This document shows, in pieces, positions 52,149 to 63,881 of a stretch of 64,000 bases of DNA (position 1 is its first letter; every line of letters starts with the position of its first letter). The notes beneath the pieces are model-generated. The model did no database searches. It was given only the letters and a program-made list of their open reading frames with translations, and was not told where the DNA came from. The position numbers and the translations under genes were made by a program. Origin of the DNA: Pseudoalteromonas galatheae (GTDB taxonomy: Bacteria > Pseudomonadota > Gammaproteobacteria > Enterobacterales > Alteromonadaceae); contig NZ_PNCO02000001.1 of assembly GCF_005886105.2 (NCBI RefSeq), positions 1,113,001 through 1,177,000 of the forward strand. Direction: 5' to 3'.

Positions 52149-55100
52149 ATGTTATACGACTCAAAATTAGAAAAAGATAACTGTGGATTTGGCTTGATTG
52201 CGCATGTGAGTGGTCAGCCAAGTCACAAACTGATCCGTACAGCAATCACAGGTTTGGACCGTATGCAGCACCGAGGTGGTATTTCTGCGGATGGCAAAAC
52301 CGGTGATGGTTGCGGACTGTTATTACAAAAACCGGATAGTTTTTTTCGCGCCGTCGCAGCTGAAAACGATTGGCATGTGGGTAAAAACTATGCGGTAGGT
52401 ATGATATTTTTAAATCAGGATCATGAGCTTGCAGCTGCGGCTGAAAAAGTGATCAGTGAAGAATTAGAAAAAGAAACACTGACACTCATAGGTTGGCGTG
52501 AAGTTCCCACCGATCCATCTATGCTAGGTCCTATCGCGAAAGCACAATTACCACAGTTTAAACAGGTTTTTGTTGGTGCTCCAGAAGGCTGGCGTCCTAA
52601 AGATTTAGAGCGTCGTCTATATATAGCAAGGCGACGCATTGAAAAGCGTTTAGAGCAAGATGAGCAGTTTTATATTTGTAGTTTGTCTGGTTTAGTGACT
52701 ATCTACAAAGGCTTAATGATGCCGGCTGATCTACCGAATTTTTATACGGATCTTGCTGATATGCGGATGACCAGTGCGATTTGTGTATTCCACCAGCGCT
52801 TTTCAACCAATACACAGCCTCGATGGCCGTTGGCGCAGCCATTCCGCTATTTAGCTCACAATGGTGAGATCAATACCATTGAAGGAAACCGTCAATGGGC
52901 GAGAGCACGTGCTTATAAGTTCGCGTCACCGTTGTTACCGGATTTGCAAAATGCGGCGCCGTTTGTCAATGAAACAGGTTCTGACTCATCTAGTTTAGAT
53001 AACATGCTAGAGCTATTTTTAGCCGGTGGTATGGACTTATTCCGCGCTATGCGTATGTTAGTGCCACCCGCATGGCAAAAAAACCGTGCCATGGATGAAG
53101 ACTTACGCGCATTCTATGACTTTAACTCCATGCATATGGAGCCGTGGGATGGCCCTGCAGGCATCGTGATGTCTGATGGGCGTTTTGCTGCCTGTAATTT
53201 GGACCGAAACGGTCTTCGTCCAGCTCGCTATGTGATCACGCAAGACGGCTTTATTACACTTGCCTCAGAAGTAGGCATTTGGGATTACGCGCCAGATGAA
53301 GTTATCGAAAAAGGCCGTGTAGGTCCGGGTGAGTTACTGGTGGTTGATACTTTACATGGCAAGATTTGGCAGTCCGATGAAATCGACCAAGATTTGAAAT
53401 CTAGGCATCCATACAAAACTTGGCTTGAGCAAAACGTTAAGCGTTTAACGCCATTTGAAACACTAGATGAGAAAGCGGCTGGTAAGCGCGATCTTGACGA
53501 TGAAACCTTGCTGACCTATCAGAAGCAATTTGGCTATACCAACGAAGAGCTCGACCAAGTGATCCGCGTAATGGGCGAGAACGGCCAAGAAGCAACTGGT
53601 TCAATGGGTGATGATACGCCATTTGCAGTGCTATCCGAAGGACACCGTTCAATATTTGACTACTTCCGCCAGAAATTTGCTCAGGTAACGAACCCGCCAA
53701 TCGATCCATTACGGGAAAATCACGTAATGTCACTGGCGACTTGTATTGGTCGTGAGCAGAACGTTTTCAACGAAACCACAGGTCATGCTAAACGTTTGCA
53801 GTTTGCCTCGCCAGTACTAACTTATTCTGATATGCAGCAGCTATTAACCGCCGATGATGACCATTACTGTGCGTGTAAAATTTCATTGATTTACGAGATT
53901 GAAGAGTCTTTGCAAGATGCAATCAAGCGTATTTGTGATGAAGCCGTTGCAAAAGCGGGCTCCGGGTGCGTGATGTTAGTGCTCAGTGACCGAGAGATAG
54001 CAGCGGGTAAGCAAGTTATCCCAGCGGCGATGGCCGTGGGGGCAGTACAAAGGCGACTAGTGGATGGCAACTTGCGTTGTGATACCAATATTTTGGTTGA
54101 AACAGGTAGTGTGAGAGATCCGCACCAGTTTGCTGTTTTGTTAGGTTTTGGCGCAACAGCAATTTATCCTTATCTAGCCTACGAAACCCTTGTTGCAATG
54201 TGTGATAAGAAGATCATTAAAAAGTCTTACCGCGAGGTGACTCTGTCTTATCGCGGCGCGATTAACAAAGGTTTATACAAAATCATGTCGAAGATGGGGA
54301 TCAGCACCATTGCTTCCTATCGTTGTTCGATGTTGTTTGAAGCCGTCGGTTTATCCGATGAGGTGGTTGAATTGTGCTTCAAAGGCGTTGCAAACCGTAT
54401 TAAAGGTGCGTGTTTTGACGATTTTGCCTTGGAGCAACAACAGCTCAATAAATTGGCATTTAGCAAGCGTAAACTACTATCACACGGTGGATTATTAAAG
54501 TATGTGCATGGTGGTGAATACCATGCGTATAACCCAGATGTCGTGCAAACTTTGCAGACCGCAGTTCGTTCGGGTAACTATCAAGACTACGTTAAATATG
54601 CGGAGCTGGTAAATAACCGTCCAATTACTAATCTGCGAGACATGCTTAAGCTTAATACGGCGCAACAAGCAATCGACATCAACGACGTTGAGCCTGCGAC
54701 TGAGCTATACAAACGTTTTGACTCAGCCGCGATGAGTATCGGGGCTTTATCACCGGAGGCACATGAAGCGTTGGCGATTGCGATGAATCGCCTCGGCGGT
54801 TGCTCTAACTCTGGTGAGGGTGGCGAGGATAAGCTACGTTTTGGCACAGAAAAGAATTCGCGTATTAAGCAAGTTGCTTCTGGGCGATTCGGTGTGACAC
54901 CACACTATTTACGTTCAGCTGACGTTATTCAAATCAAAGTTGCGCAAGGGGCAAAGCCGGGCGAGGGCGGTCAGCTTCCAGGTGAGAAAGTCACCCCTTA
55001 TATCGCGAAACTACGCTATTCGGTTCCTGGTGTTACTTTGATTTCGCCACCACCGCATCACGATATTTATTCGATTGAAGACTTAGCTCAGCTTATTTTT

Positions 55101-56606
55101 GACCTCAAACAGGTTAACCCTGAAGCGATGATCTCGGTCAAATTGGTTTCAGAACCAGGTGTCGGCACTATTGCGACTGGTGTTGCTAAGGCGTATGCCG
55201 ATCTCATTACCATTGCCGGTTATGACGGTGGCACAGGGGCGAGTCCGCTGACGTCGGTAAAGTATGCAGGTAGCCCGTGGGAGCTTGGCCTCGCTGAAAC
55301 GCAACAGGCGCTGGTTGAAAATGGTCTACGCCATCGCATTAGGCTGCAAACAGATGGCGGCTTAAAGACCGGATTAGATATTATTAAAGCTGCAATTTTG
55401 GGGGCTGAGAGCTTTGGTTTTGGTACTGGCCCTATGGTTGCGCTTGGCTGTAAATACCTGCGGATCTGTCACCTTAATAACTGTGCAACCGGCGTTGCGA
55501 CGCAAGATGATACGTTGCGTCAAAAGCATTATCACGGATTGCCAGAGATGGCGATGAACTACTTTAAGTTTATTGCGCAAGAGGCCCGAGAGCTGATGGC
55601 CGCTCTGGGAGTCACAAAACTCACCGATTTGATTGGTAGAACGGACTTACTTGAAGCCATTGAAGGTAATACTGCGAAGCAGAAAAAGCTAGATTTAAGT
55701 CCGCTCTTAGCGAAACCAAACAATCCGTCAAATGAAGCGCTGTATTGCACCCATACTAATCCATCACATTACAGTGGTGCGTTGAACGAAAGCTTACTTG
55801 CGAAAGCGAAGACAGCAATCGACGAAATGACGGGTATTTCGTTGGTGAATCGTATTTCTAATACGGATCGCTCAATCGGTGCAATGTTGTCTGGGTATAT
55901 CGCGAGCAAGCATGGTAACCAAGGTATGGCAGCAGATCCAATTGCACTTGAGTTACATGGTACTGCAGGGCAATCGTTTGGGGTGTGGAACGCCGGTGGC
56001 CTTGAAATGACATTAGTCGGTGATGCTAACGACTACGTTGGTAAAGGGATGGCTGGTGGAAAGCTAGTCGTGCGTCCTCCTGTCGGCTCAAGTTTTGCCT
56101 CTCATCAAGCGGCTATTATTGGTAACACCTGTTTATATGGCGCAACCGGCGGTAAGTTGTTTGCAGCAGGTCGAGCTGGCGAGCGTTTTGCCGTGCGTAA
56201 CTCGGGTGTACAAGCGGTTGTTGAAGGGCTGGGCGATAATGGCTGCGAATACATGACAGGAGGCGTAGTGTGTGTGCTTGGTCAAGTTGGCGTTAACTTT
56301 GGCGCAGGCATGACCGGTGGTTTTGCCTATGTACTTGATGAAGAGAGTGATTTTGATAAGCGGATCAACCCTGAGTTGGTCGAGCTGGTAGACCTCAAAA
56401 CGCTGGCATCGCACCAAGAGCATCTACGCGGTTTGATTGCAGAGCATCTAGATTTAACGAGCTCAACTCGAGCTGAGCAGATCTTAGCTAACTTTGAGTT
56501 GTATTTGCCAATGTTTAAATTGGTAAAGCCAAAGTCGAGCGATTTAAACAGTTTACTTGGCCACCGAGCGCGTAGTAGCGCTGAGCTAAGAATTCAGGCG
56601 CAGTAG
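52149..56606 (+). CDS. gltB: Glutamate synthase (NADPH) large subunit
   Basis: Makes two glutamates from glutamine and 2-oxoglutarate. The 1485-residue chain has an N-terminal Ntn glutamine amidotransferase domain whose nucleophile is C12 (propeptide of 11 residues before CGFGLIAHV), a central domain, the FMN-binding synthase domain ([10 protein letters not shown], then [17 protein letters not shown]), the [3Fe-4S] cysteines in [17 protein letters not shown] and the C-terminal beta-helix domain ([22 protein letters not shown]). GGGGAG precedes the ATG. Co-transcribed with gltD nine bases downstream. Confidence 0.97.
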   Translation: MLYDSKLEKDNCGFGLIAHVSGQPSHKLIRTAITGLDRMQHRGGISADGKTGDGCGLLLQKPDSFFRAVAAENDWHVGKNYAVGMIFLNQDHELAAAAEKVISEELEKETLTLIGWREVPTDPSMLGPIAKAQLPQFKQVFVGAPEGWRPKDLERRLYIARRRIEKRLEQDEQFYICSLSGLVTIYKGLMMPADLPNFYTDLADMRMTSAICVFHQRFSTNTQPRWPLAQPFRYLAHNGEINTIEGNRQWARARAYKFASPLLPDLQNAAPFVNETGSDSSSLDNMLELFLAGGMDLFRAMRMLVPPAWQKNRAMDEDLRAFYDFNSMHMEPWDGPAGIVMSDGRFAACNLDRNGLRPARYVITQDGFITLASEVGIWDYAPDEVIEKGRVGPGELLVVDTLHGKIWQSDEIDQDLKSRHPYKTWLEQNVKRLTPFETLDEKAAGKRDLDDETLLTYQKQFGYTNEELDQVIRVMGENGQEATGSMGDDTPFAVLSEGHRSIFDYFRQKFAQVTNPPIDPLRENHVMSLATCIGREQNVFNETTGHAKRLQFASPVLTYSDMQQLLTADDDHYCACKISLIYEIEESLQDAIKRICDEAVAKAGSGCVMLVLSDREIAAGKQVIPAAMAVGAVQRRLVDGNLRCDTNILVETGSVRDPHQFAVLLGFGATAIYPYLAYETLVAMCDKKIIKKSYREVTLSYRGAINKGLYKIMSKMGISTIASYRCSMLFEAVGLSDEVVELCFKGVANRIKGACFDDFALEQQQLNKLAFSKRKLLSHGGLLKYVHGGEYHAYNPDVVQTLQTAVRSGNYQDYVKYAELVNNRPITNLRDMLKLNTAQQAIDINDVEPATELYKRFDSAAMSIGALSPEAHEALAIAMNRLGGCSNSGEGGEDKLRFGTEKNSRIKQVASGRFGVTPHYLRSADVIQIKVAQGAKPGEGGQLPGEKVTPYIAKLRYSVPGVTLISPPPHHDIYSIEDLAQLIFDLKQVNPEAMISVKLVSEPGVGTIATGVAKAYADLITIAGYDGGTGASPLTSVKYAGSPWELGLAETQQALVENGLRHRIRLQTDGGLKTGLDIIKAAILGAESFGFGTGPMVALGCKYLRICHLNNCATGVATQDDTLRQKHYHGLPEMAMNYFKFIAQEARELMAALGVTKLTDLIGRTDLLEAIEGNTAKQKKLDLSPLLAKPNNPSNEALYCTHTNPSHYSGALNESLLAKAKTAIDEMTGISLVNRISNTDRSIGAMLSGYIASKHGNQGMAADPIALELHGTAGQSFGVWNAGGLEMTLVGDANDYVGKGMAGGKLVVRPPVGSSFASHQAAIIGNTCLYGATGGKLFAAGRAGERFAVRNSGVQAVVEGLGDNGCEYMTGGVVCVLGQVGVNFGAGMTGGFAYVLDEESDFDKRINPELVELVDLKTLASHQEHLRGLIAEHLDLTSSTRAEQILANFELYLPMFKLVKPKSSDLNSLLGHRARSSAELRIQAQ

Positions 56607-58031
<1,425 letters not shown>

Positions 58032-58060
58032 AACTTAAACAACAGCTTTTGTCGTTCACA

Positions 58061-58096
58061 AACCCCAACTACACTCGTTGTAGCTGGGGTTTTTTA
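58061..58096 (+). terminator. Rho-independent terminator after gltD
   Basis: AACCCCAACTACA (58061-58073) pairs with TGTAGCTGGGGTT (58079-58091) with one mismatch, followed by TTTTT. Confidence 0.88.
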
Positions 58097-58124
58097 TTTG
58101 AATTTTGCTTAGTTAGCCGCTAAC

Positions 58125-58340
58125 TTATACCAATTGAATTAATTCTCTAATCAATTTGAAGGGTGAAATAGCATATTAGCTTCGTTAAAAATTTCTCATT
58201 TAGAACAACTAAATAGCAAAATTTTTGCCTTGCCTATATGGATATAGGTACCTTAGCGGTAGCAGGACGCGAGAGCGGTGCTACTAAAGCTATTTCCCCG
58301 CTTCAAGATAGATCATTTAATTAATACAACAGGTATTAAT
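58125..58340. repeat. MITE-like element with long terminal inverted repeats
   Basis: The left end (ATACCAATTGAATTAAT, then further to GAAGGGTGAAATAGC at about 58171) is matched by the reverse complement of the right end (ATACCTGTTGTATTAATT, then TTGAAGCGGGGAAATAGC). The ends are about 45 bases and roughly three quarters identical. The centre includes GCAAAATTTTTGC. There is no reading frame. Similar short elements starting ATACCAATTGAATTAA are, to my recollection, dispersed in Pseudoalteromonas and related genomes; only one copy is in this window. Confidence 0.6.
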
Positions 58341-58381
58341 TTCACTCTACATGCATTTATCAATAGTGTTAAGGAAAGATC

Positions 58382-58777
58382 ATGAATGAAACAATAAACT
58401 CAGGTGCTGATGCGGTCACTGCAAAGATAGCGAGTGTAAACGATTGGCGTGCTGTGGTATTGCAGCAGATCAGAAGTCTGATCCTAAGTGTTGATAAAGA
58501 TATAGAGGAAGATATCAAATGGCGTAAGCCAAGCAACCCAACAGGAGTGCCCGTATGGTCAAAAGCTGGCATGATCTGCACTGGCGAAGTATACAAAGAT
58601 AAGGTCAAACTTACCTTTGCATACGGTGCAAAATTTGAAGATGAGCATCAGTTATTCAATACAGGGTTTGCCGGTAACACTCGACGGGCGATTGATATAA
58701 AACAGCAGGACACCATCAATGAAGCCCATTTTTGTACATTGATCCGCGCAGCAATTCGGTATAACGCTGCGCGTTAA
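58382..58777 (+). CDS. DUF1801 domain-containing protein
   Basis: A 131-residue single-domain protein of the DUF1801 (YdhG-like) family: DWRAVVLQQIRSLILSVDKDIEEDIKWRKPSNPTGVPVWSKAGMICTG, then KVKLTFAYGA. No enzymatic function is known. It lies alone between a MITE-like element and the convergent recN gene. Confidence 0.82.
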   Translation: MNETINSGADAVTAKIASVNDWRAVVLQQIRSLILSVDKDIEEDIKWRKPSNPTGVPVWSKAGMICTGEVYKDKVKLTFAYGAKFEDEHQLFNTGFAGNTRRAIDIKQQDTINEAHFCTLIRAAIRYNAAR

Positions 58778-58805
58778 TCAACAGGTGCAATCAGCCTGAT
58801 AACAG

Positions 58806-60482
58806 TTAAGCACTTTGTACTTGTAATAACTCCTTGGCACTCGCTCTTGTTGTGTCACTTATTTTATCTCCACCAATTAACCTTGCTATTTCGTCAATGC
58901 GTTGGCTTTCTGCCATTGGGGTCATTTTGGTAAAGGTTTCGCCATTTTCTACTCGTTTTGCGACAAAAAACTGGTTGTGACCACTGCATGCCACTTGCGG
59001 TAAATGGGTAACACAAATAACTTGCGTAGACTGGCCAAGCTGGCGCAGCAATTTACCTACGGTTGCAGCTGTTGGACCTGAGATCCCAACATCAACTTCA
59101 TCGAAAATCAAAGTGGGTGTCGTCACGCGTGTTGCGATAATCACTTGAATGGCTAAGCTTATCCGAGATAGCTCACCACCTGAGGCAACTTTGCCCATAG
59201 GTTGCAAAGGTTGGCCTGGGTTAGTTGAGACGTAAAACTCAATGTGATCATACCCAAGAGGGCTCGGTTTAGCGCCAAGATTAGGCGTTAACTGGATTTC
59301 AAATTGACCATCACCCATCGCAAGCTCTTTCATACTTGCAGAAATACGTTCGTTAAGAGACGTACAGGCTTGCTGGCGGCTTTGACTTAATCCAAGTGCA
59401 GCTTGGTTATAGGCGTTGATGGCTTCGGCAATTTCTTCCTCTAACGCATCCAGTCTGGCAGAATCTGAGCTAATAGACTCAAGCTCATGTTGCAGCGCTT
59501 GATGGTGCTGATATAGCAATTCAGGCTGAACTTGATGCTTTCTAGCTAAATCTAGAGCTTGAGAGAGTCTATCTTCTAGCTCTTGTAGTCGCATCGGATC
59601 TTGTTCTACGGAATCAGAATAACTGCGGATCTCTCTACTTGCTTCTTCCACTTGTACTGCTGCTTCTTCAAGCACTTGTGCAATATTTTCAAGGGTTTTG
59701 TCAAAACTGGTGAGTTCAGAGAACACTTGCGCACTTTGTTGTAGTTGCGATAGTACAGTCTGCTCGTCATTTTCATAAAGGCGAGAAAGCTCACGGTGGC
59801 ATTGTTCTAAAATGGTTTGACTATGGCTTAGGCGCGAATGTTCGGTCTCAATATCTTCATATTCGCCTTCTTGTAGAGCAAACTCGTCAAGCTCTGCTAC
59901 TTGGTACTCAAGCAGTTGTTTTTTTGCGGCTTGTGCCTGTTGTGACTTTTGTAGTTCAGCATATTCTTTTTGCAGTTTATGGTAGTGATTATATTGGCCC
60001 TTAACTGCTTGTAACAATGTGGTATGGTTAGCATAGGCATCTAGCAAGTGCAGTTGATACTCTGGCTTTAACAGTAGCTGGTGGGCATGTTGCCCATGGA
60101 TCGCAATAAGGTGTTGACCTAATTCCTTTTGTTGGCCTGCAGTAACAGGGGAGCCATTGATGTAGCTTTTACTACGCCCACTTTTGCTAATAACACGTCG
60201 AAGAATACATTCATTTTCTTCGTTATCTAGCATATGCTCCGTTAGAAAGCGTTTGGCAGCAGGGAGGTCTGAAACATCAAATTGAGCAGAAATATCCGCC
60301 TTGTCGGTACCTGGACGAATAGCAGAAGGATCAGCACGCTCACCGAGACATAAAGAGAGCGCATCGATCGCAATAGACTTACCCGCGCCTGTTTCACCTG
60401 TAATTGCGGTCATGCCACAATGCCAGTCAATATTTAGCGCACTAACAATAGCAAAATTTTGAACATTTAAAGCTAAAAGCAT
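58806..60482 (-). CDS. recN: DNA repair protein RecN
   Basis: An SMC-like ATPase for double-strand-break repair. The 558-residue protein has the Walker A ATPase motif (GETGAGKSIAIDAL, about residues 29-42) near the N-terminus, a long coiled coil with hinge, then the ABC signature (ASGGELSRISLAI) and Walker B (LIFDEVDVGISG). I use the ATG at 60482 (MLLALNVQNFAIV), with AGGG eight bases upstream; a GTG at 60491 is possible. Two LexA boxes lie just upstream, so it is under SOS control as in E. coli. Confidence 0.95.
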   Translation of the reverse strand: MLLALNVQNFAIVSALNIDWHCGMTAITGETGAGKSIAIDALSLCLGERADPSAIRPGTDKADISAQFDVSDLPAAKRFLTEHMLDNEENECILRRVISKSGRSKSYINGSPVTAGQQKELGQHLIAIHGQHAHQLLLKPEYQLHLLDAYANHTTLLQAVKGQYNHYHKLQKEYAELQKSQQAQAAKKQLLEYQVAELDEFALQEGEYEDIETEHSRLSHSQTILEQCHRELSRLYENDEQTVLSQLQQSAQVFSELTSFDKTLENIAQVLEEAAVQVEEASREIRSYSDSVEQDPMRLQELEDRLSQALDLARKHQVQPELLYQHHQALQHELESISSDSARLDALEEEIAEAINAYNQAALGLSQSRQQACTSLNERISASMKELAMGDGQFEIQLTPNLGAKPSPLGYDHIEFYVSTNPGQPLQPMGKVASGGELSRISLAIQVIIATRVTTPTLIFDEVDVGISGPTAATVGKLLRQLGQSTQVICVTHLPQVACSGHNQFFVAKRVENGETFTKMTPMAESQRIDEIARLIGGDKISDTTRASAKELLQVQSA

Positions 60483-60483
60483 A

Positions 60484-60499
60484 CTGTACACCCTAACAG
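60484..60499 (-). promoter_or_regulatory. LexA box, proximal, at the recN start
   Basis: CTGTACACCCTAACAG fits CTG-N10-CAG. Its middle is less AT-rich than the consensus. It overlaps the recN ribosome binding site. Confidence 0.55.
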
Positions 60500-60506
60500 A
60501 GAATTA

Positions 60507-60522
60507 CTGTTAATTTATACAG
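60507..60522 (-). promoter_or_regulatory. LexA box, distal, upstream of recN
   Basis: CTGTTAATTTATACAG matches the gammaproteobacterial LexA consensus CTGT-N8-ACAG with an AT-rich centre, and the flanks extend the palindrome (TA on each side). E. coli recN also has more than one box. Confidence 0.8.
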
Positions 60523-60577
60523 TATTTTATTGTTTAGCAACTCAAATTAAAAAATTCTGCTAAAAATAATAGCGAGA

Positions 60578-61159
60578 TTATCCAACAGCATGCTCTTTTA
60601 CTAAGGCCGCTGCTTGCATTTGTTGGTTAGTTGACTCCTTGCCGCTTAATTCTGATGAGTCTATATTCTCTTCATCTTGCTGTTGCGCTGGCATATCAGG
60701 TGTTTGAATGCGTGCAATGAGGGCTGGAAGCATCTCGTGATAGAAATCACGGTTATAAGCAATGCCCGCCGTAGGTAATTCAGCGACAAAATATTGTAGT
60801 TGCTCAGCAAGCAAATCGATATTGCCGTTTGAGCGACACTTATTGAGCTCGCTTGTCACTGAATAGATAAATAACTCAGACACTTTTTCCAGTTGCGCTA
60901 AATTTTCTTCCGAGTGCGCTTGCACGACAAAAAAGTTGCTAACGATTGCATTGATCTGCGGTGCGTATTTAGGCCTTAAAATCTTTGCTTCGACGAATTC
61001 AGTAACTTTAAGTTTGAAGTTGCTGCTAATTACTTTTAAACGATCGTTAAAGGCTTTTTTTTCCGCTTCACGGGCTTTTCTTCTATTATTTTCAATCACT
61101 AAATACACTGAAAGTATAGTGATAAGCAGCGCCAATGTGAAAAATACAACGTAAGCCAT
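60578..61159 (-). CDS. Membrane-anchored protein of unknown function
   Basis: A 193-residue protein with one N-terminal membrane helix (about residues 3-23) followed by a basic stretch (ENNRRKAREAEKKAFNDRL), a helical domain (about 50-145) and a Gln/Glu-rich disordered tail. I do not recognise the family. It lies between recN and nadK on the same strand, where E. coli has no gene. It has no cysteine pair or catalytic motif that I can see. Confidence 0.7.
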   Translation of the reverse strand: MAYVVFFTLALLITILSVYLVIENNRRKAREAEKKAFNDRLKVISSNFKLKVTEFVEAKILRPKYAPQINAIVSNFFVVQAHSEENLAQLEKVSELFIYSVTSELNKCRSNGNIDLLAEQLQYFVAELPTAGIAYNRDFYHEMLPALIARIQTPDMPAQQQDEENIDSSELSGKESTNQQMQAAALVKEHAVG

Positions 61160-61221
61160 TTTATTGTTATTTACCCAAATTAGAAAATTTAACCAAGGTT
61201 ATTTTGCGTAACTTTGCGTGC

Positions 61222-62106
61222 TTAGTAAAGCCTACTGCCCCAATTTAATTTCTGTCTAAGAACATTGTAGTAGGAGTAGCATTTAGGGTGGATCAATCTT
61301 AGTCTTTTCTCTGCTTTTTTGATGATAACTTCGTCACCAGGTAGCACAGCCAGCACAACATGACTGTCACAACTCACTTGTAAGCTGTCGGTGTTTTCTA
61401 GACTTAACTTAAGCTTGACTTCTTTTTCTGCATCCACCACTAAAGGCCTGCTGGATAAGGTATGCGGAAACATAGGCACCAAAGAAATAGCGTCGAGTTC
61501 GGGGGTTAAAATAGGACCGCCACCTGAAAGCGAGTAAGCGGTTGACCCCGTTGGTGTCGAGACAATTAAACCGTCTGAGCGCTGAGAAAATACAAAGTCG
61601 TCATCGATAAAAGCCTCAAATTCAATCATATGCGCAACTTTATCAGCGTGTAATACGGCTTCGTTCATTGCTAAATTTGCGCTTTTAAGCTGGTGATGTC
61701 GGTATACTGCCACCTCTAACAGAAATCTCGATTCTTCAATAAATTGGCCGCTTAACACCGCTTCTAGCTGCGCTTCAAAGCCTTCTGGGTTCAAATCTGT
61801 CAAAAAGCCTAAGTTACCGCGGTTAACTCCGATCACGGCGACATCAAAACGAGCCAGTACTCTTGCTGCGCCAAGCATGTTACCGTCACCACCAACAACA
61901 ATAGCAAGGTCGCAACGTTTACCTAGTTCAACTAACTCGACTACTGCATCCTCGTCTAACGACTTTATTTGCTCTGCAACGCGATCTTCTACGAGTACTT
62001 CATATCCTAATGCTTGCAAAAATGTGTAGAGTCGTTGTAAGGTCGTCCCGGCGCCCTCGTGGTTGGGCTTGCCAATTAAGCCGATGGTGTTAAACGTAGT
62101 CGTCAT
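61222..62106 (-). CDS. nadK: NAD kinase
   Basis: Phosphorylates NAD to NADP. The 294-residue protein has the diagnostic [11 protein letters not shown] (about residues 71-81), NLGFLTDL and the glycine-rich [22 protein letters not shown]. The neighbourhood (grpE divergent, recN downstream) matches E. coli. Confidence 0.96.
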   Translation of the reverse strand: MTTTFNTIGLIGKPNHEGAGTTLQRLYTFLQALGYEVLVEDRVAEQIKSLDEDAVVELVELGKRCDLAIVVGGDGNMLGAARVLARFDVAVIGVNRGNLGFLTDLNPEGFEAQLEAVLSGQFIEESRFLLEVAVYRHHQLKSANLAMNEAVLHADKVAHMIEFEAFIDDDFVFSQRSDGLIVSTPTGSTAYSLSGGGPILTPELDAISLVPMFPHTLSSRPLVVDAEKEVKLKLSLENTDSLQVSCDSHVVLAVLPGDEVIIKKAEKRLRLIHPKCYSYYNVLRQKLNWGSRLY

Positions 62107-62159
62107 TCAGTCATTTGTCCTTGGTATCTTTGCTGCAAGATTATAATAAAAGCGTAGTG

Positions 62160-62186
62160 CTTGAAACTGGCAATTGACACCCATAT
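62160..62186 (+). promoter_or_regulatory. Sigma-32-type promoter upstream of the hrcA-like gene
   Basis: CTTGAAA (62160-62166), 12 bases, ACCCATAT (62179-62186); the E. coli heat-shock consensus is CTTGAAA, 11-16 bases, CCCCATNT. Transcription would start near 62194, only a few bases before the ATG at 62197. Confidence 0.6.
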
Positions 62187-62196
62187 TAAAATAATT

Positions 62197-63132
62197 ATGA
62201 AACTAAATCCCAGAGATGAACAAATTCTGTGTGCGGTCATGCGCCATTATTGTAATGGTGAAGGGCAGCCTGTTGCGTCCAGCAAAATAGCAAAGCAGGA
62301 CGGCCTTGCTATTTGTTCTGCAACCGTACGCAATGCAATGGCAAGACTTGAAAATCAAGGCTTATTGTATTCGCCGCATACCTCAGCTGGTCGTGTACCC
62401 ACAGACCAAGGTGTAAAATTCTGGCTACAGGAGTTTTTTCCTCTGGCTGATGTTGCCGTTCATTGGCAACCAGATCAGTCTGCAATAGTCTCTTTTGCAC
62501 ATTTATTGAGCCAAAACTTTCAGGTGTGTTGCTGTGTTGGATTACCACAAGTAAGCAGCAAACAAATGTTCCGGGTGGAAGTACTCGACTTTGACCGTAA
62601 AAACTGGCTGGTCCTGCTGTTAGACAGAGCGGGGCAATCACACAATATTTGTATTGATAAACCCGTTGATGACTCCGACGCGTTGCGTTACCAGTTCGCG
62701 GCTTGGATGAATACTGTATTCAGTCAACAAACTTTAGTCGAAGGTTTGCACCGAATGCGCGCTATGGCACACAGTGCACCGCCGAGTTGTCACCATATTT
62801 TGGCCCAGTGGACTAAGCAGTTAAGCCAGCAGTTAGGCTCAGATAACGCAATTGTTGTCGGCGAGCGTTACTTATATAACCGCTTAGAGTTGGATAGAGA
62901 GATTAATCTTGGGGTTGGATTTTTGGACCAAGTCGAAGACCGCTTGGCATTTAAAGACGGCGTATCCGTGTTACTTGGTGAAGAGCTAAGTATGCTGGGT
63001 TTACATCGCGTAGTGGTGCTCAGTGTGCCGTATTTCTCCAAAGGGGAATACCAAAGTCGCTTTTGCGTGATTTGCCCAGCGGACTCTAAGATCGAAGCCA
63101 TCTTGTCAGAATTCAAAAAATTGCCGCAATAA
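62197..63132 (+). CDS. HrcA-like heat-shock repressor
   Basis: A 311-residue homologue of HrcA, the repressor that binds CIRCE sites at heat-shock operons. The N-terminal winged helix is clear (ATVRNAMARLENQGLLYSPHTSAGRVPTDQGVKFW), followed by a divergent GAF-like domain and a C-terminal segment. I chose the ATG at 62197 because the upstream in-frame TTG at 62161 lies inside the -35 box. There is no Shine-Dalgarno sequence, consistent with a leaderless message. It is 65 bases before grpE, the classic hrcA-grpE order, but no CIRCE element is visible. Confidence 0.8.
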   Translation: MKLNPRDEQILCAVMRHYCNGEGQPVASSKIAKQDGLAICSATVRNAMARLENQGLLYSPHTSAGRVPTDQGVKFWLQEFFPLADVAVHWQPDQSAIVSFAHLLSQNFQVCCCVGLPQVSSKQMFRVEVLDFDRKNWLVLLLDRAGQSHNICIDKPVDDSDALRYQFAAWMNTVFSQQTLVEGLHRMRAMAHSAPPSCHHILAQWTKQLSQQLGSDNAIVVGERYLYNRLELDREINLGVGFLDQVEDRLAFKDGVSVLLGEELSMLGLHRVVVLSVPYFSKGEYQSRFCVICPADSKIEAILSEFKKLPQ

Positions 63133-63135
63133 AGG

Positions 63136-63164
63136 GTTGAAACTCTCATTTCAATCCCCATAAT
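63136..63164 (+). promoter_or_regulatory. Sigma-32 promoter of grpE
   Basis: GTTGAAA (63136-63142), 13 bases, CCCCATAAT (63156-63164), a close match to the heat-shock consensus. It gives a leader of about 27 bases. Confidence 0.75.
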
Positions 63165-63197
63165 TACCGCAGTTGTAAAGAATCGGAGAATCACCAC

Positions 63198-63815
63198 ATG
63201 TCTGAGCAGACAAAAGCCCCAGAGCAAGAGCTTGAACAAGAACAAACACAAGCTGAAGCGGAAGTTGTAGAAGCACAAGCAGAGCAACAAACTCAGGAAG
63301 AGCAGGCAGAAAATGCGGGTGAGTTGAGCCCAGAAGAAGAAATCGCTGGTCTGTACGCTGAGCTTGAAGCCGCTAAGCAAACTATCGACTCACAAAAAGA
63401 TAGCGTTGTTCGCGCCGCCGCTGAGCTTGAAAATGTTCGTCGCCGAGCCGCGCAGGACGTTGAAAAAGCGCACAAATTTGCGCTAGAAAAGTTCTCAAAC
63501 GAATTATTACCTGTAATCGATAACTTAGAGCGTGCGATTGAGTTTTCTGACAAAGAAAACGAGACACTAAAGCCTGTGCTTGAAGGTATCGATATGACTA
63601 TCAAGACATTTGCTGATGCCCTAGCTAAATTCGGTGTTGAAGCTGTAAACCCACAGGGTGAAACATTTAACCCAGAGCTACACCAGGCAATGTCAATTCA
63701 GCCAAGCAATGATGTATCACCAAATACTGTGCTTGCTGTGATGCAAAAAGGCTATACTTTAAACGGCCGTCTATTGCGCCCTGCAATGGTGATGGTGTCT
63801 AAGGCCGCTGAATAA
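63198..63815 (+). CDS. grpE: Nucleotide exchange factor GrpE
   Basis: The co-chaperone that releases ADP from DnaK. The 205-residue protein has a disordered, Glu/Gln-rich N-terminus (about residues 1-45), the long paired helix ([39 protein letters not shown]) and the C-terminal beta domain (GEAINPQG-like [19 protein letters not shown], then [22 protein letters not shown]). SD CGGAG. It ends at a terminator, so dnaK is not co-transcribed directly. Confidence 0.95.
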   Translation: MSEQTKAPEQELEQEQTQAEAEVVEAQAEQQTQEEQAENAGELSPEEEIAGLYAELEAAKQTIDSQKDSVVRAAAELENVRRRAAQDVEKAHKFALEKFSNELLPVIDNLERAIEFSDKENETLKPVLEGIDMTIKTFADALAKFGVEAVNPQGETFNPELHQAMSIQPSNDVSPNTVLAVMQKGYTLNGRLLRPAMVMVSKAAE

Positions 63816-63831
63816 ACATATTCAATTTGCA

Positions 63832-63856
63832 AAAGCCGCTCATTGAGCGGCTTTTT
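63832..63856 (+). terminator. Rho-independent terminator after grpE
   Basis: AAAGCCGCTC (63832-63841), ATT, GAGCGGCTTT (63845-63854), then TT. Confidence 0.9.
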
Positions 63857-63881
63857 TGTGTTTAGTAACGAGTGTACTCAC

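Larger units (their letters stand above)
58032..58381. other. Intergenic region with terminator and MITE-like element
   Basis: The 350 bases hold the gltD terminator and, from about 58125 to 58340, an element with long imperfect inverted ends, described separately. The remaining 40 bases carry the ribosome binding site of the DUF1801 gene (AAGGA). Confidence 0.6.

Noticed and set aside
62107..63197. CIRCE inverted repeat near hrcA or grpE
   Set aside because: I searched by eye for TTAGCACTC-N9-GAGTGCTAA and variants and found only an isolated AGTGCT half, which belongs to the sigma-32-type promoter.
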